In this document: piece after piece, positions 7,866 through 16,705 of the stretch | Layout: each line of letters starts with the position of its first letter | How positions within the stretch are numbered: the first letter of the stretch is position 1 | Origin: Selenomonas sp. oral taxon 920 | GTDB taxonomy: Bacteria; Bacillota; Negativicutes; Selenomonadales; Selenomonadaceae | Assembly (NCBI RefSeq): GCF_001717585.1 | Contig: NZ_CP017042.1 | Location: 124,001 to 188,000 of the forward strand | DNA length: 64,000 nucleotides | Direction of reading: 5' to 3' | Notes under the pieces: generated by a model | What the model was told of the DNA's origin: nothing | The model's input: only the letters and a program-made list of their open reading frames with translations | Database searches by the model: none | Position numbers and translations under genes: made by a program

Positions 7866-8722
7866 ACGCAAGCAAGATTCTCGCGCTCGTGGGATGCGCG
7901 GCGCTGCTGACCCTGCCCGCTCCGGCAGAGGTGTATGCAGCTGCGGCCCCTGCGGCTGCGGGCGAGAGCGTCGTGGGTGCAGGGGAGCAGGCAGCCGCGG
8001 CGGAGATCCGTACGCGGCTCGCCTCGGGCACGTTCTGCGTGGCCTATGTCCGCGACGGCGAGCCGCAGCGCCTCATCGCGCAGGCCGGCAGCCGTCTCGC
8101 ACAGACGGGACGCGAGGGCGGCAAGAAGGCAAACGCCATTCAATACAAGGCGATGTATAAGGACGGCAGCTACTACCAGTTCGACTACGATGGCAGCAAG
8201 CCCTTTGCACGTGTCCTGCCGGCAGATATGCTCACGAGTCCTGCACTGAACCCCGAGGAGAACTGGCTGGACGTGCCGGACGATCTCGCGCTTCCGGAGG
8301 AGCTGCGCATCTTCTTTGCCGACGAGCAATTTGCCCGCCGTGCGCCGAGCGTGACGGCCCCCGCGTACGAGACCTCAAAGGAGCTCACCGTCGGCGGAAA
8401 GACCTACACCGCCGATGTCTACAAGAGCTCGATTCGCACACAGGCGGGCACGCCTGCAGGATACCTTGTCTATCATGCGCTCTACAGCGGCGGACAGCTC
8501 GCACGCATTCAGAAGCTTCTCGTCATGGAGAAGAACGGCACGGCAGAGACCACCGAACTCAGCAGCATCGAGATCGAGGGCATCAGCGGGCAGATTCCCG
8601 TCGATGTCTTTGCGCCGAAATTTGAGATTCCTGTCTACGCCGCAGGGACGGGCGGGATGAATGACCTGCTCGGCAGCCCTGCGCGCGTTGCTACGATTGG
8701 AGGCAAGGCAGATGCAAAGTAA
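7862..8722 (+). CDS. Secreted protein of unknown function
   Basis: 286 residues with a signal peptide (about 1-27, ending VYA-A). No family recognised. The mature part is mixed alpha/beta with a repeated theme of charged strands (FCVAYVRDGEPQRLIAQ; TYTADVYKS; RIQKLLVMEKNGTAETTEL), which could fit an LolA-like or DcrB-like periplasmic fold, but I cannot show this. It overlaps the preceding gene by four bases and the next gene by eleven, so it belongs to the CsgG-like operon. Confidence 0.65.
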   Translation: MNASKILALVGCAALLTLPAPAEVYAAAAPAAAGESVVGAGEQAAAAEIRTRLASGTFCVAYVRDGEPQRLIAQAGSRLAQTGREGGKKANAIQYKAMYKDGSYYQFDYDGSKPFARVLPADMLTSPALNPEENWLDVPDDLALPEELRIFFADEQFARRAPSVTAPAYETSKELTVGGKTYTADVYKSSIRTQAGTPAGYLVYHALYSGGQLARIQKLLVMEKNGTAETTELSSIEIEGISGQIPVDVFAPKFEIPVYAAGTGGMNDLLGSPARVATIGGKADAK

Positions 8723-9491
8723 GATCATCGCAGCACTCCTCATGGGGGCGGCACTGACCGTCGCCTCGATTTCGCCTGCGGCAGCCGCGAAGCTTGACGC
8801 CTACCGCACAATGATGGAGAACCGCAGCTGTACCATCCTCTACGAGAACCTCACGCCGCCCGAGCGACTGCACAACAGCGACAAGATCACGCTCTCCATG
8901 TGGGCGAAGGAAGACATGGCAGCCGCACCCGAGTACGTCAGCCGCGCCTATCGCGGCGTGCTCGTCCTCAGCGGCGCGGACAAATACGAGGAGCGTTCCT
9001 ACGACGACTATGCTAAGAGTCTCCTCACGAAGGACGGCAGGGAGTTCCTCTTTACGCGCGATCTCGAGAAGAAAAAGCCCGTCTACTACGGCAACTACGG
9101 CAAGGGCAAAGTACAGGGCAAGCGTGAGGCGGTCGAGGATCGCCTCATCTACGGCGAGCGCTTCGGCGATGCGGATGTCACGCGCCTCCTCTCCATTCTC
9201 CTGCCGCCCGAGCGGAAGCCGCAGGGCGCACCGCGCTACGAGGCGGTCGGTGCGGGCACACTCACTGGCGGCACGAGTTATGAGGACTACCGTCGGCAGG
9301 ATGCGGACGAGCTCGAGGCGGTGCGGTTCTACTTCGACGGTACGCGCCTCTCGCGCATTGCCTCCATCACCTACCGCACAGAGGGCGGCAAGGTGCACGC
9401 ACGCAAGTGCATCCTGCGCATTGACCGCTTTGATGCCGTGCCCGATGCCGCGTATCTGAGTCTGCCCCAGGGCTTGAAAGAGGTGAAATAA
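8712..9491 (+). CDS. Secreted protein of unknown function
   Basis: 259 residues with a signal peptide (about 1-24, ending AAA-K). No family recognised. It shares features with the preceding product: a region of Tyr/Asp-rich strands (YEERSYDDYAKSLL), a KKKPVYYGNYGKGK segment, and a C-terminal SRIASITYRTEGGKVHAR. The start at 8712 lies inside the end of the upstream gene and has GGAGG eight bases before it. Part of the five-gene operon. Confidence 0.65.
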   Translation: MQSKIIAALLMGAALTVASISPAAAAKLDAYRTMMENRSCTILYENLTPPERLHNSDKITLSMWAKEDMAAAPEYVSRAYRGVLVLSGADKYEERSYDDYAKSLLTKDGREFLFTRDLEKKKPVYYGNYGKGKVQGKREAVEDRLIYGERFGDADVTRLLSILLPPERKPQGAPRYEAVGAGTLTGGTSYEDYRRQDADELEAVRFYFDGTRLSRIASITYRTEGGKVHARKCILRIDRFDAVPDAAYLSLPQGLKEVK

Positions 9492-10340
9492 ATGCGTCGT
9501 CTGCATCTGAAAAAAAGTCTGCTTGCCGCATTGATTGCTGCGGGCGCACTCACGGGACACTGCTTTGCCGCCGAGTCGCCCGCAGCCGCCGTGACTGCGA
9601 CAAAGCCGACCTGCGTCCTGATGGAGTTCACGGACAACACGCGTTTCGCAGGTCTTGATACGAGCCAGCGCCTCTCGGAGAATCTCATGGTGAAGCTCCT
9701 CGAGAGCGGGCGGTTCAACCTGCGCGAGACGAACTATGTCAGCGGCAATCTCGAACAGCTCATGGCGGACGATAACTACCCCGCCGTGCTCGCGGGCAAG
9801 GCGGCAATCGAGGGCGGCGACTACAACGCCGTCTTTGAGAGCCCCTCCTTTGGTGACGGAGCCGCGCAGGATCTCGCGACCGCACAGGTCGGGCAGATCC
9901 TCACGCCCGCAGTCACTGCACGCATCGGCAAGGAGCAGGGCGCGGACTACCTCATCCAGTGTACCGTCCAGAGCATCGGTGTCGGACAGTGGGAGGATCT
10001 GAATTTCCAGACCACCATGAACATCGCCGGGAACCTTCTGAGCCTCGCGGGGCCGTTCGGCAGCCTCCTCGGCTCTGCGATCAGCAACGCCTCCAACAAG
10101 ACCGACGGCGGCTTTGGGCTCCTCACCGACGTGCGCGTAATCAAGGCGGCGACGGGCGAGGTCGTCTGGTCGCAGCGCGTCTTTGAGAAGGCGACCACGT
10201 CCAAGCTCTGGCTCGCGGGCATCCACTCCGGCACAGACAACCCGAGTGCAAAGACCTACGAAAAGGTCATCGAGAAGTCCTCAACCAAGATCTGTCAGGC
10301 AATGCTCGCGGATATGGACGCGGGCAAACTCTTCCGATGA
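9492..10340 (+). CDS. CsgG-like secreted protein
   Basis: 282 residues with a signal peptide (about 1-26, ending CFA-A). The mature part has the CsgG-type order: CVLMEFTDNTRF, LSENLMVKLLESGRFNLRE, GADYLIQCTVQSIG, a hydrophobic insert (NIAGNLLSLAGPFGSLLGSA) and DVRVIKAATGEVVWSQRV. The insert could enter a membrane. It starts directly after the preceding stop. Role in an outer-membrane assembly is inferred from family and neighbours. Confidence 0.75.
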   Translation: MRRLHLKKSLLAALIAAGALTGHCFAAESPAAAVTATKPTCVLMEFTDNTRFAGLDTSQRLSENLMVKLLESGRFNLRETNYVSGNLEQLMADDNYPAVLAGKAAIEGGDYNAVFESPSFGDGAAQDLATAQVGQILTPAVTARIGKEQGADYLIQCTVQSIGVGQWEDLNFQTTMNIAGNLLSLAGPFGSLLGSAISNASNKTDGGFGLLTDVRVIKAATGEVVWSQRVFEKATTSKLWLAGIHSGTDNPSAKTYEKVIEKSSTKICQAMLADMDAGKLFR

Positions 10341-11047
10341 GGACGTGCAGCGCAGTGCTGCGCCTTCTCCTCCTCGCCCTCTGCATCCTCCTGCCGACAT
10401 CGGCGGCGAGTGCGCTTGCGAAGATCCCGGCGGGGGCAAAGGTGGCAGTCATGCCCATCGGCGCGTATGGGGATGCCAGCGTCTACGATGCAGGCAGGGC
10501 AGCGAGCGAGTATGTTACGGCGGTGCTGCGGAAGGAGAGCAGCTACACACTCTACGACTGCGACCCTGAGATCGTTGCCGACCGTCTTGCTGAGCTGGGG
10601 CTGTCGCTTGCGGGCCTCACAGAGAACGAAGCTGCGATGGAGACGGCAAAACTCTTTGATGCGGACTACGTCGTGCGCGGCAATATTCTCAGCCTCGGCG
10701 ATTCGCACCGCAGCAGCGGCTTCCTCCTGATCGGGCAGGAGCAGCACACGATGACTGCGCACATCAGCCTGCGCATCGTGGATGTCCGTACGGGCGCCAT
10801 CGTCATGGCGGCAAAGGGCGAGGGGGACTCCACCACCACCGTCAATGAGATCGACCTGCAGAGTGCGAGCGCCATCGCATCGTACGCGAGCGGCGGCGTG
10901 CAGAGCGTGGGCCTTGGCTTTGACAACGTCATGTGGGGCGGAGAGAATGTCTCCACCGAGAATCTCGACAAGGCGCTCCGCGCGGCGGCGAGCGATGCCG
11001 TTCGGCGGCTCCTCACGAACATCGACGGTAAGGATCGGACCAAATAG
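10337..11047 (+). CDS. CsgG-like secreted protein
   Basis: 236 residues with a signal peptide (about 1-27, ending ALA-K). CsgG-type segments are KVAVMPIGAYGDAS, YTLYDCDPEIVADRLAELGL, DADYVVRGNILSLG and ISLRIVDVRTGAIVMAAKG, followed by ALRAAASDAVRRLLTNI. Third CsgG-like member and last gene of the operon. It overlaps the preceding gene by four bases. A terminator follows at 11064. Confidence 0.78.
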   Translation: MRTCSAVLRLLLLALCILLPTSAASALAKIPAGAKVAVMPIGAYGDASVYDAGRAASEYVTAVLRKESSYTLYDCDPEIVADRLAELGLSLAGLTENEAAMETAKLFDADYVVRGNILSLGDSHRSSGFLLIGQEQHTMTAHISLRIVDVRTGAIVMAAKGEGDSTTTVNEIDLQSASAIASYASGGVQSVGLGFDNVMWGGENVSTENLDKALRAAASDAVRRLLTNIDGKDRTK

Positions 11048-11063
11048 GGCATACTTTCCCACA

Positions 11064-11097
11064 AAAAAGTTCGGGTGCAGCAGCATCCGAACTTTTT
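11064..11097. terminator. Bidirectional terminator
   Basis: Fifteen-base arms (AAAAAGTTCGGGTGC and complement, one mismatch) around a four-base loop, with A and T runs on both sides. Serves the CsgG-like operon and the convergent azlCD operon. Confidence 0.85.
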
Positions 11098-11115
11098 ATA
11101 TGGGCAAGAAAACAT

Positions 11116-11427
11116 TTACAGCGAAAATACGATCTCCTCCACGATCAGCACAATGACGCTTGCGCCTGCCGCGCAGCGGAAGAGGCTTGCGCCGTGCCAC
11201 GCGAGGTAGAGGGCAAAGACAAACGCGGCTGCGCCCGCGAGCGGGGTGCGCGTTGCCAGGGCGATGGCGGGGAAGGTCATGACAGCGAGGGTCACATAGG
11301 GGACGTAGAAGAGGAAGGAGCGGACAAAGCGGTTCTTGATGGCGCTTCGCAGGAGGAGCGCAGGTGTGAGGCGGATCGTGACCGTTACCGCACTCATGAC
11401 GGCAATGTAGAGCCAGATATCAGTCAT
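11116..11427 (-). CDS. azlD: AzlD-type branched-chain amino acid transporter subunit
   Basis: 103 residues with three to four membrane segments and the AzlD-typical TIRLTPALLL and FLFYVPYVTLAVMTFP stretches. AzlC and AzlD together export branched-chain amino acids in Bacillus. The start at 11427, inside the end of azlC, has GGAGG before it. The overlapping ends imply coupled translation with azlC. Confidence 0.88.
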   Translation of the reverse strand: MTDIWLYIAVMSAVTVTIRLTPALLLRSAIKNRFVRSFLFYVPYVTLAVMTFPAIALATRTPLAGAAAFVFALYLAWHGASLFRCAAGASVIVLIVEEIVFSL

Positions 11428-12160
11428 GAGCCCCCTCCTGTTCCTCATCGACGGGGAAGAGCGCCGCACCGATTCCCGCAACCAGGAGCGTGAGGAGGAT
11501 CGTGCGCGTTCCGCCGGAGAGCTCACCCGTCACGGGCGCGTACGTCGCAATGAGCGAGAGCACGCAGCTCGCGAGCACCATGCCGCCGATCGGGCGGCTC
11601 TTCTTCGCAGCGGGGAGGACGACCCAGACGAACATCCCGTAGAGCGCGACCGAGAGCGCCGAGACGACGGCGGCGGGGAGAATGCCGCCTGCGAGGATGC
11701 CCGCCGATGTACCCGCCGCCCACGCGGGCACGGAGATCGCCATCGCACCGTAATTGTAGTACGGGTTCAGCATGCCGCCGCGTGCGACCGTGATGCCGAA
11801 GATCTCGTCCGTCACACCGAAACTCACGGCAAGGCGGTGCAGGAGCGGCGTCTCGGGTGCAAACCGCTGCGTGAGTGCCGCCGCCATGAGGAAGTAGCGT
11901 GCGTTCGCGACAAGCGTCAGCACGGCGATCTCGAGATAGGGCGCCTGCGCTGCGATCACCGTAAACCCTGCATACTCGCCCGCCGAGGCGATGTTGACCG
12001 CGCTTGTTACGAAACCCTGCCACGGGGTCAGCCCCGCCGTCTTGGCGAGAATCCCCAGCGTGAACGCCACCACGAAATACCCGAGCGCAATCGGCACACC
12101 GTCGTGCATACCCTCTATGAACACCGCGCGCCGTGATGTGCCGAGCTGTTCTTCGATCAT
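11420..12160 (-). CDS. azlC: AzlC-type branched-chain amino acid exporter
   Basis: 246 residues, normal for AzlC, with the family start GMHDGVPIALGYFVVAFTLG and about seven membrane segments. It forms the large subunit of the branched-chain amino acid exporter with AzlD. I chose the ATG at 12160 (MIEEQLG) because GAGG lies eight bases upstream; a GTG nine bases earlier sits inside that ribosome binding site. Confidence 0.88.
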   Translation of the reverse strand: MIEEQLGTSRRAVFIEGMHDGVPIALGYFVVAFTLGILAKTAGLTPWQGFVTSAVNIASAGEYAGFTVIAAQAPYLEIAVLTLVANARYFLMAAALTQRFAPETPLLHRLAVSFGVTDEIFGITVARGGMLNPYYNYGAMAISVPAWAAGTSAGILAGGILPAAVVSALSVALYGMFVWVVLPAAKKSRPIGGMVLASCVLSLIATYAPVTGELSGGTRTILLTLLVAGIGAALFPVDEEQEGAHD

Positions 12161-12254
12161 ACGAACCACCTCACAAATATGATTTTCTTATTGTAGGATA
12201 AATCTGTCATTTTGTAAATCAAATATGTGCGGTATACTTTGCAGCAGCCCATAC

Positions 12255-12286
12255 AAAAACTCCCATGCGGATGTTCAACATGGGAG
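12255..12286 (-). terminator. Terminator of the gene 12304-12828
   Basis: CTCCCATG/CATGGGAG stem followed on the minus strand by five T. Confidence 0.7.
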
Positions 12287-12303
12287 CATTCGTGTCGGAC
12301 AGA

Positions 12304-12828
12304 TCAGTTTGGCGAGGCGGAGAGCACGACGGTGCTTTTCGTGCCATCCAGAACCGTGCGCGATGTAATCATGCGCTGTGCGGCAGAGCAGTAGATGCTG
12401 TCGGTAAAGGTGTTGCCCTCCTGCACGCTCTCCATATCAATGATCGCATCGATTTCGGACTCACTCATGTCGCATGCGATGTAGGTCGCTACACTCAGAC
12501 TTGAGACATCGTGGACTGCGTCGTCATTGTCCTCGTTGAACGTGATGTTCAGATAGGAAATGTTCTCTCCCTCTGCATGCAGCTGCACAATGGTGCCATT
12601 TTGCGTGCGTGACGTATAGACATCGTGACCTGCGAGACGGGATGCACCCGAATCATATGTCGGGGCACCCATAAAGGTCGGGTTTTCCAAAAACGTATTG
12701 ACAAATTCTACATATTCGGCAGGGCTTACGTTGTCAATGAGCGGCATCGCGGCAAATGCCTGCGCTGTGCGTCCGCCGCAGAGGGCGAGGAGCATGGCAC
12801 AGATGAGGGGGAGGAGAAGTTTTTTCAT
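12304..12828 (-). CDS. Secreted protein of unknown function
   Basis: 174 residues with a signal peptide (about 1-26, ending AQA-F). The mature part is acidic and Asn/Asp rich (ITFNEDNDDAVHD). It contains VSPAEYVEFVNTFLENPTF at its start and a Cys pair further on (IACDMSE, YCSAAQ). No family recognised. It stands alone between azlC and copA and has its own terminator. The start at 12828 has AAAGGTG eight bases upstream. Confidence 0.7.
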   Translation of the reverse strand: MKKLLLPLICAMLLALCGGRTAQAFAAMPLIDNVSPAEYVEFVNTFLENPTFMGAPTYDSGASRLAGHDVYTSRTQNGTIVQLHAEGENISYLNITFNEDNDDAVHDVSSLSVATYIACDMSESEIDAIIDMESVQEGNTFTDSIYCSAAQRMITSRTVLDGTKSTVVLSASPN

Positions 12829-12970
12829 CGGAGACACACCTTTCTGTATTCTTTCAAAAAATTATTATCATTTGGTATATTCGACGCACCGAGAGATTTT
12901 CCTGTTTTTGCCGCAAATAAACGGTCATGCAGGAGCGTTCCCGCATGACCGTTTTCCTATGTTCGGAGTC

Positions 12971-13171
12971 TCAGCTAAGTTCGTAACCCGCATCATCGAG
13001 AACAGCGGCGAGCTCATTGTTTGGAATCTCGCGCGCGGCGCTGAAGGTCGCTGTACCCGCTTCGAGGTCGACGACGACATCCGAGACGCCGTCCATGCCG
13101 CTGAGGGCTTTCGTGACGTGCTTGACGCAGTGGGGGCAGGTCATGCCCTTGACGTGAATGGTCTTTTCCAT
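12971..13171 (-). other. Possible internal start giving a free CopZ-like chaperone
   Basis: Inside copA and in frame, GAAAGGAAG lies nine bases before an ATG at 13171. Translation from there would give a 66-residue stand-alone HMA protein (MEKTIHVKGMTCPHC...), the length and start of a typical CopZ. This is either a functional second start or the relic of a copA-copZ fusion. Confidence 0.5.
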
Positions 13172-15610
13172 GGTAAAATCTTCCTTTCTCTGTGCGGCGG
13201 CAGTGTCCGCCGTTTCTTCATGTATGTCATCCATCGCGGGTGCGATGGGGCTTACCGTTATCTCATGGCGCGTGTGCTCCGTTTCCGCCGCAGGCTCGTG
13301 CACGATGGTGAACAGGCGCAGACGCAGGGCGTTCAGCACGACGCAGACGCTCGACAGGCTCATCGCCGCCGCACCGATCATGGGCGAGAGCTTGATGCCA
13401 AAGGCGGGATAGAGCACACCCGCCGCGAGCGGGATGCCGATGACATTGTAGAAAAATGCCCAAAAGAGGTTTTGCTTGATGTTCCGCATGACACTGCGCG
13501 ACAGACGGATGGCACTCACGGCATCGAGGAGATCGCTCCGCACGAGCACCGCGTCTGCGCTGTCGATGGCGACATCCGTGCCCGCGCCGATGGCGATGCC
13601 GAGATCCGCCTGCACAAGTGCGGGCGCGTCGTTCACGCCGTCACCGATCATGGCAACGCGGTGTCCCTCGCGCTGCAGACGCTCCACATGGGCGCGTTTG
13701 TCCGCAGGGAGAACGCCCGCAATCACCTCCGTGATGCCGAGTCGTGCGGCAATCGCCCGTGCCGTGCGCTCGTCGTCACCCGTCAGCATGACGGGTGTGA
13801 GGTTCATCGCCTTCATCTGCGCGACCGCCGCCGCACTCGTCGGCTTCTCCGCATCGCGCACACCGAGAAGGCCGACGACGCGCCCCGCACGCACGACAAT
13901 GAGTGCCGTCTCTCCGCGCTCTGCCATCTCCGCCCGCGCCGTCTCAACCGCGTCCGTGAGCGGGATGCCGAGCTCTGCGAGGAGAGCCGCATTGCCCGCC
14001 GCACAGTCCACGCCCGCCACACGCGCACGCACACCCTTGCCGAACACCGCCGCGAAATCCGCAGCGGCGGGGACGGTCAGCCCCTTTTCCGCAGCATAGG
14101 CCGTAATCGCCGCTGCAATCGGGTGCTCGCTGCCCTGCTCAAGCGCGGCCGCCAGTGCGGCAAGCGCGTCGGCATCCATCCCGACGGGACGGATGCTGAC
14201 GAGCTGCGGGCGACCCTCGGTGAGCGTGCCCGTCTTGTCCATCAGCACCGCGCTGATGTTCCCCGCCGTCTCCAATGCCTCGCCCGACTTGATAAGGATG
14301 CCGTGCGCCGCGCCGCGCCCCGTACCGACCATGATCGCAACGGGGGTTGCAAGCCCGAGTGCACAGGGGCAGGAGATGACGAGAATCGAGATCGTGATGG
14401 AAAATGCGAACTCCACCGTCGCACCCATCATGAGCCAGATCGCGCCCGCCGTGAGGGCAATCACAATCACGACGGGGACAAAGACCGCCGAGACGCGGTC
14501 GGCAAGGCGTGCGATCGGTGCCTTTGACCCGCTCGCATCGTCCACCAGACGGATGAGCTGACGGATCGTCGTATCCTCACCGACGCGCGTTGCGGTGAAG
14601 CGAATCGTCCCCTCGACGTTCAGCGTGCCCGATGTCACGGTGTCGCCCGCCGTTTTCGGAACGGGCATGGATTCGCCCGTCACGGCGGATTCGTCGATGC
14701 TCGTCGCACCGTCCGTCACCGTTCCGTCCACGGGGATACGTGCGCCGGGACGCACGATGACCGTATCGCCGAGGACGAGCGTCGCCACAGGCACGACCTG
14801 CTCCACGCCGCCGCGCACGACCGTCGCTTCCTCGGGCGCAAGCTGCATAAGGGCGCGGAGTGCGCCCGTCGTCTGCCCCTTTGCCCGCGCTTCGAGGTAT
14901 TTACCGACCGTAATAAGCGTCACGATCATACCCGCCGACTCGAAATAGAGGTTCGTACTGTACTCCGCCGCGAGCGCGAGATCGCCGTGCCCCAACCCCC
15001 AGCTCATGCGGAACATCGCGAACACACCGAACAGCGCGGATGCCATCGAGCCGATCCCGACGAGCGTATCCATATTCGGCGCACCGTGCAGGAGATTGCG
15101 GAATCCATTGACATAGTATAGACGATTCACATACATGATCGGCAGGATGAGGATAAACTGTGCGAGGGCGAACGTCAGTGCATTCTCCGCGCCCCAGAAA
15201 ATTTCCTTGAATCCTGCCGCGTAGGGAACGCCCCACATTGAAAGCATCGGGCTCATCGCGATATACATCGTCGGCAGGAGGAAGAGAATGGAGATGAGGA
15301 GACGGCGGCGCATGGCACGCGTTTCCTTCTCTGCTGCATCCGTGCCTGTGGGCACTTCGGCCGCCCCGCGTTCCGCAGTGCCCTGCGCGGCGAGCGCGCC
15401 CTTCACGCTCGCGCCGTACCCCGCGTCCTCGACCACGGCGATGATCGCGGCGGGGCTTGTGACGGCTGCGTCGTAGGCAAGTGTCATGGTATTCGTGAGG
15501 AGATTGACGGAGACAGCCGCCGTTCCCTCCATCTTCTTTACGGCGCGTTCCACCCGCGCCGAACACGCCGAGCAGGTCATGCCCGTTACGTTGAATGTTT
15601 CTTTTTGCAT
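12971..15610 (-). CDS. copA: Copper-exporting P1B ATPase with an additional C-terminal HMA domain
   Basis: 879 residues. An N-terminal heavy-metal domain (GMTCSAC, Cys13 and Cys16) is followed by the usual membrane and catalytic parts: CPC in the metal-transport helix (SCPCALGLATP), the DKTGTLTEG phosphorylation loop, HP in the nucleotide domain (GSEHPIAAA) and GDGVNDAPAL. After the last membrane segments come a linker of about 40 residues and a second complete HMA domain (residues 814-879, GMTCPHC, Cys825 and Cys828). Most CopA proteins carry HMA domains only at the N-terminus. It probably exports Cu(I). A ribosome binding site before residue 814 is noted separately. No CopY or CsoR gene is in view. 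Confidence 0.92.
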   Translation of the reverse strand: MQKETFNVTGMTCSACSARVERAVKKMEGTAAVSVNLLTNTMTLAYDAAVTSPAAIIAVVEDAGYGASVKGALAAQGTAERGAAEVPTGTDAAEKETRAMRRRLLISILFLLPTMYIAMSPMLSMWGVPYAAGFKEIFWGAENALTFALAQFILILPIMYVNRLYYVNGFRNLLHGAPNMDTLVGIGSMASALFGVFAMFRMSWGLGHGDLALAAEYSTNLYFESAGMIVTLITVGKYLEARAKGQTTGALRALMQLAPEEATVVRGGVEQVVPVATLVLGDTVIVRPGARIPVDGTVTDGATSIDESAVTGESMPVPKTAGDTVTSGTLNVEGTIRFTATRVGEDTTIRQLIRLVDDASGSKAPIARLADRVSAVFVPVVIVIALTAGAIWLMMGATVEFAFSITISILVISCPCALGLATPVAIMVGTGRGAAHGILIKSGEALETAGNISAVLMDKTGTLTEGRPQLVSIRPVGMDADALAALAAALEQGSEHPIAAAITAYAAEKGLTVPAAADFAAVFGKGVRARVAGVDCAAGNAALLAELGIPLTDAVETARAEMAERGETALIVVRAGRVVGLLGVRDAEKPTSAAAVAQMKAMNLTPVMLTGDDERTARAIAARLGITEVIAGVLPADKRAHVERLQREGHRVAMIGDGVNDAPALVQADLGIAIGAGTDVAIDSADAVLVRSDLLDAVSAIRLSRSVMRNIKQNLFWAFFYNVIGIPLAAGVLYPAFGIKLSPMIGAAAMSLSSVCVVLNALRLRLFTIVHEPAAETEHTRHEITVSPIAPAMDDIHEETADTAAAQRKEDFTMEKTIHVKGMTCPHCVKHVTKALSGMDGVSDVVVDLEAGTATFSAAREIPNNELAAVLDDAGYELS

Positions 15611-15700
15611 AGAGATTCCTTCTATATATGGAAGCCTTTTTGTTACAGTATAACATTTCTGTCAAGTATAAATCATAATGAGAAAAAAATTCAAAAATCA

Positions 15701-15729
15701 TTGCATGAAATCATGAGAAATGCTATCAT
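15701..15729 (+). promoter_or_regulatory. Promoter of the flavodoxin gene
   Basis: TTGCAT, 17 bases ending TGC (extended -10), TATCAT. Transcription is expected from about 15736. Confidence 0.6.
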
Positions 15730-15769
15730 TTGTTTATCATATAAACGTAGTCCAAAGGAGGATTTTGAC

Positions 15770-16204
15770 ATGGCAAAGATTGCTGTTGTGTTTTGGAGTG
15801 GATCGGGGAATACGGAGGCAATGGCGAATGCGGTCATGGAAGGGGTCACGAAGGGCAGTGCAGAGGGCGAACTCATCCGTGTCGGCGATTTCTCTGCCGA
15901 TCGGATCGCGGATTACGATGGCATCCTGATGGGCTGCCCTGCCTGTGGCGTGGAGGAGCTCGATGAGGGCGAGTTTGAGCCGTTCTTCGCCGAGGCGGAG
16001 AGCCAGCTGAAGGGCGTGAAGGTCGGACTGTTCGGCTCGTACGGCTGGGGCGGCGGTGCGTTTATGGAGACGTGGACGAACCGCACGAAGGATGCAGGGG
16101 CAACGATGGTCGCGGACGGTGTGACCTGTGAGAACGAACCCGATGATGATGCGCTCGCTGCATGCACGACACTCGGTGAGGCGATGGCAAAGGCGGTCGG
16201 CTGA
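15770..16204 (+). CDS. Flavodoxin
   Basis: 144-residue short-chain flavodoxin. The FMN phosphate loop is at the N-terminus (FWSGSGNTEAMA, residues 8-19). The 50s loop has GCPACGVEELDEG, and FGSYGWGGGAFMETW gives the second isoalloxazine-contacting loop. It carries low-potential electrons in the cytoplasm. Transcribed alone: promoter 15701-15729, AAAGGAGG before the ATG, terminator at 16220. Confidence 0.93.
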   Translation: MAKIAVVFWSGSGNTEAMANAVMEGVTKGSAEGELIRVGDFSADRIADYDGILMGCPACGVEELDEGEFEPFFAEAESQLKGVKVGLFGSYGWGGGAFMETWTNRTKDAGATMVADGVTCENEPDDDALAACTTLGEAMAKAVG

Positions 16205-16219
16205 AAAGAATAAACGCTG

Positions 16220-16263
16220 AAAAAACGAGACTGCTGCACGGTTATGCAGTAGTCTCGTTTTTT
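16220..16263. terminator. Terminator after the flavodoxin gene
   Basis: AAAAAACGAGACT-type stem with a CTGCA/TGCAG inner part and T runs on both strands; also serves the convergent gene 16280-16555. Confidence 0.85.
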
Positions 16264-16279
16264 GTCGAATGGATTCCGC

Positions 16280-16555
16280 TCAGTCTGCAAGCACGTCGGT
16301 GTATTCCTCCTTGCCGCGCATCATCTTCTCCGCGTAGGAGCAGACGGGAACGATCTTTGCCCCGCTGCTGCGTGCCGCCTCAATGAGCGCCTCGATTAGT
16401 TTGCGTGCGATCCCCTGACCGCCGTAGACGGGATCGACCTCTGTATGGGTGATTCTCCAACGTCCGTCCTGCACGTCGAATTCCGCAACGCCGACGCGTG
16501 TTTCGCCGTCATAGGCCGCGCTGCGGAAATGTTCGGGTTCAAATACGATCTGCAT
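16280..16555 (-). CDS. GNAT family N-acetyltransferase (YjdJ-like)
   Basis: 91 residues, the size of the minimal Gcn5-related acetyltransferases of the YjdJ class. The acetyl-CoA loop is visible as VYGGQGIARKLIEALI. The strand before it (RWRITHTEVDP) and the C-terminal KIVPVCSYAEKMM match the family. The substrate is unknown. Monocistronic. Confidence 0.85.
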   Translation of the reverse strand: MQIVFEPEHFRSAAYDGETRVGVAEFDVQDGRWRITHTEVDPVYGGQGIARKLIEALIEAARSSGAKIVPVCSYAEKMMRGKEEYTDVLAD

Positions 16556-16705
16556 GGTGATTCCTCCTTTGTCCCGTATTGTAACGCATGAGGAATGTGC
16601 CTGTCCAGTATGCGGCAGCAGATTATAAATTGTGCACAGCAGGAAATCGGAGGGCTTTTCTCGAATACCGAATGCAGGTAAATTTTGTCAGCGAAAGGAG
16701 AAAAT

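Noticed and set aside
12698-14527. 609-residue rightward frame opposite copA
   Set aside because: Antisense shadow of a high-GC gene; low-complexity Arg/His/Asp composition, no start signal.
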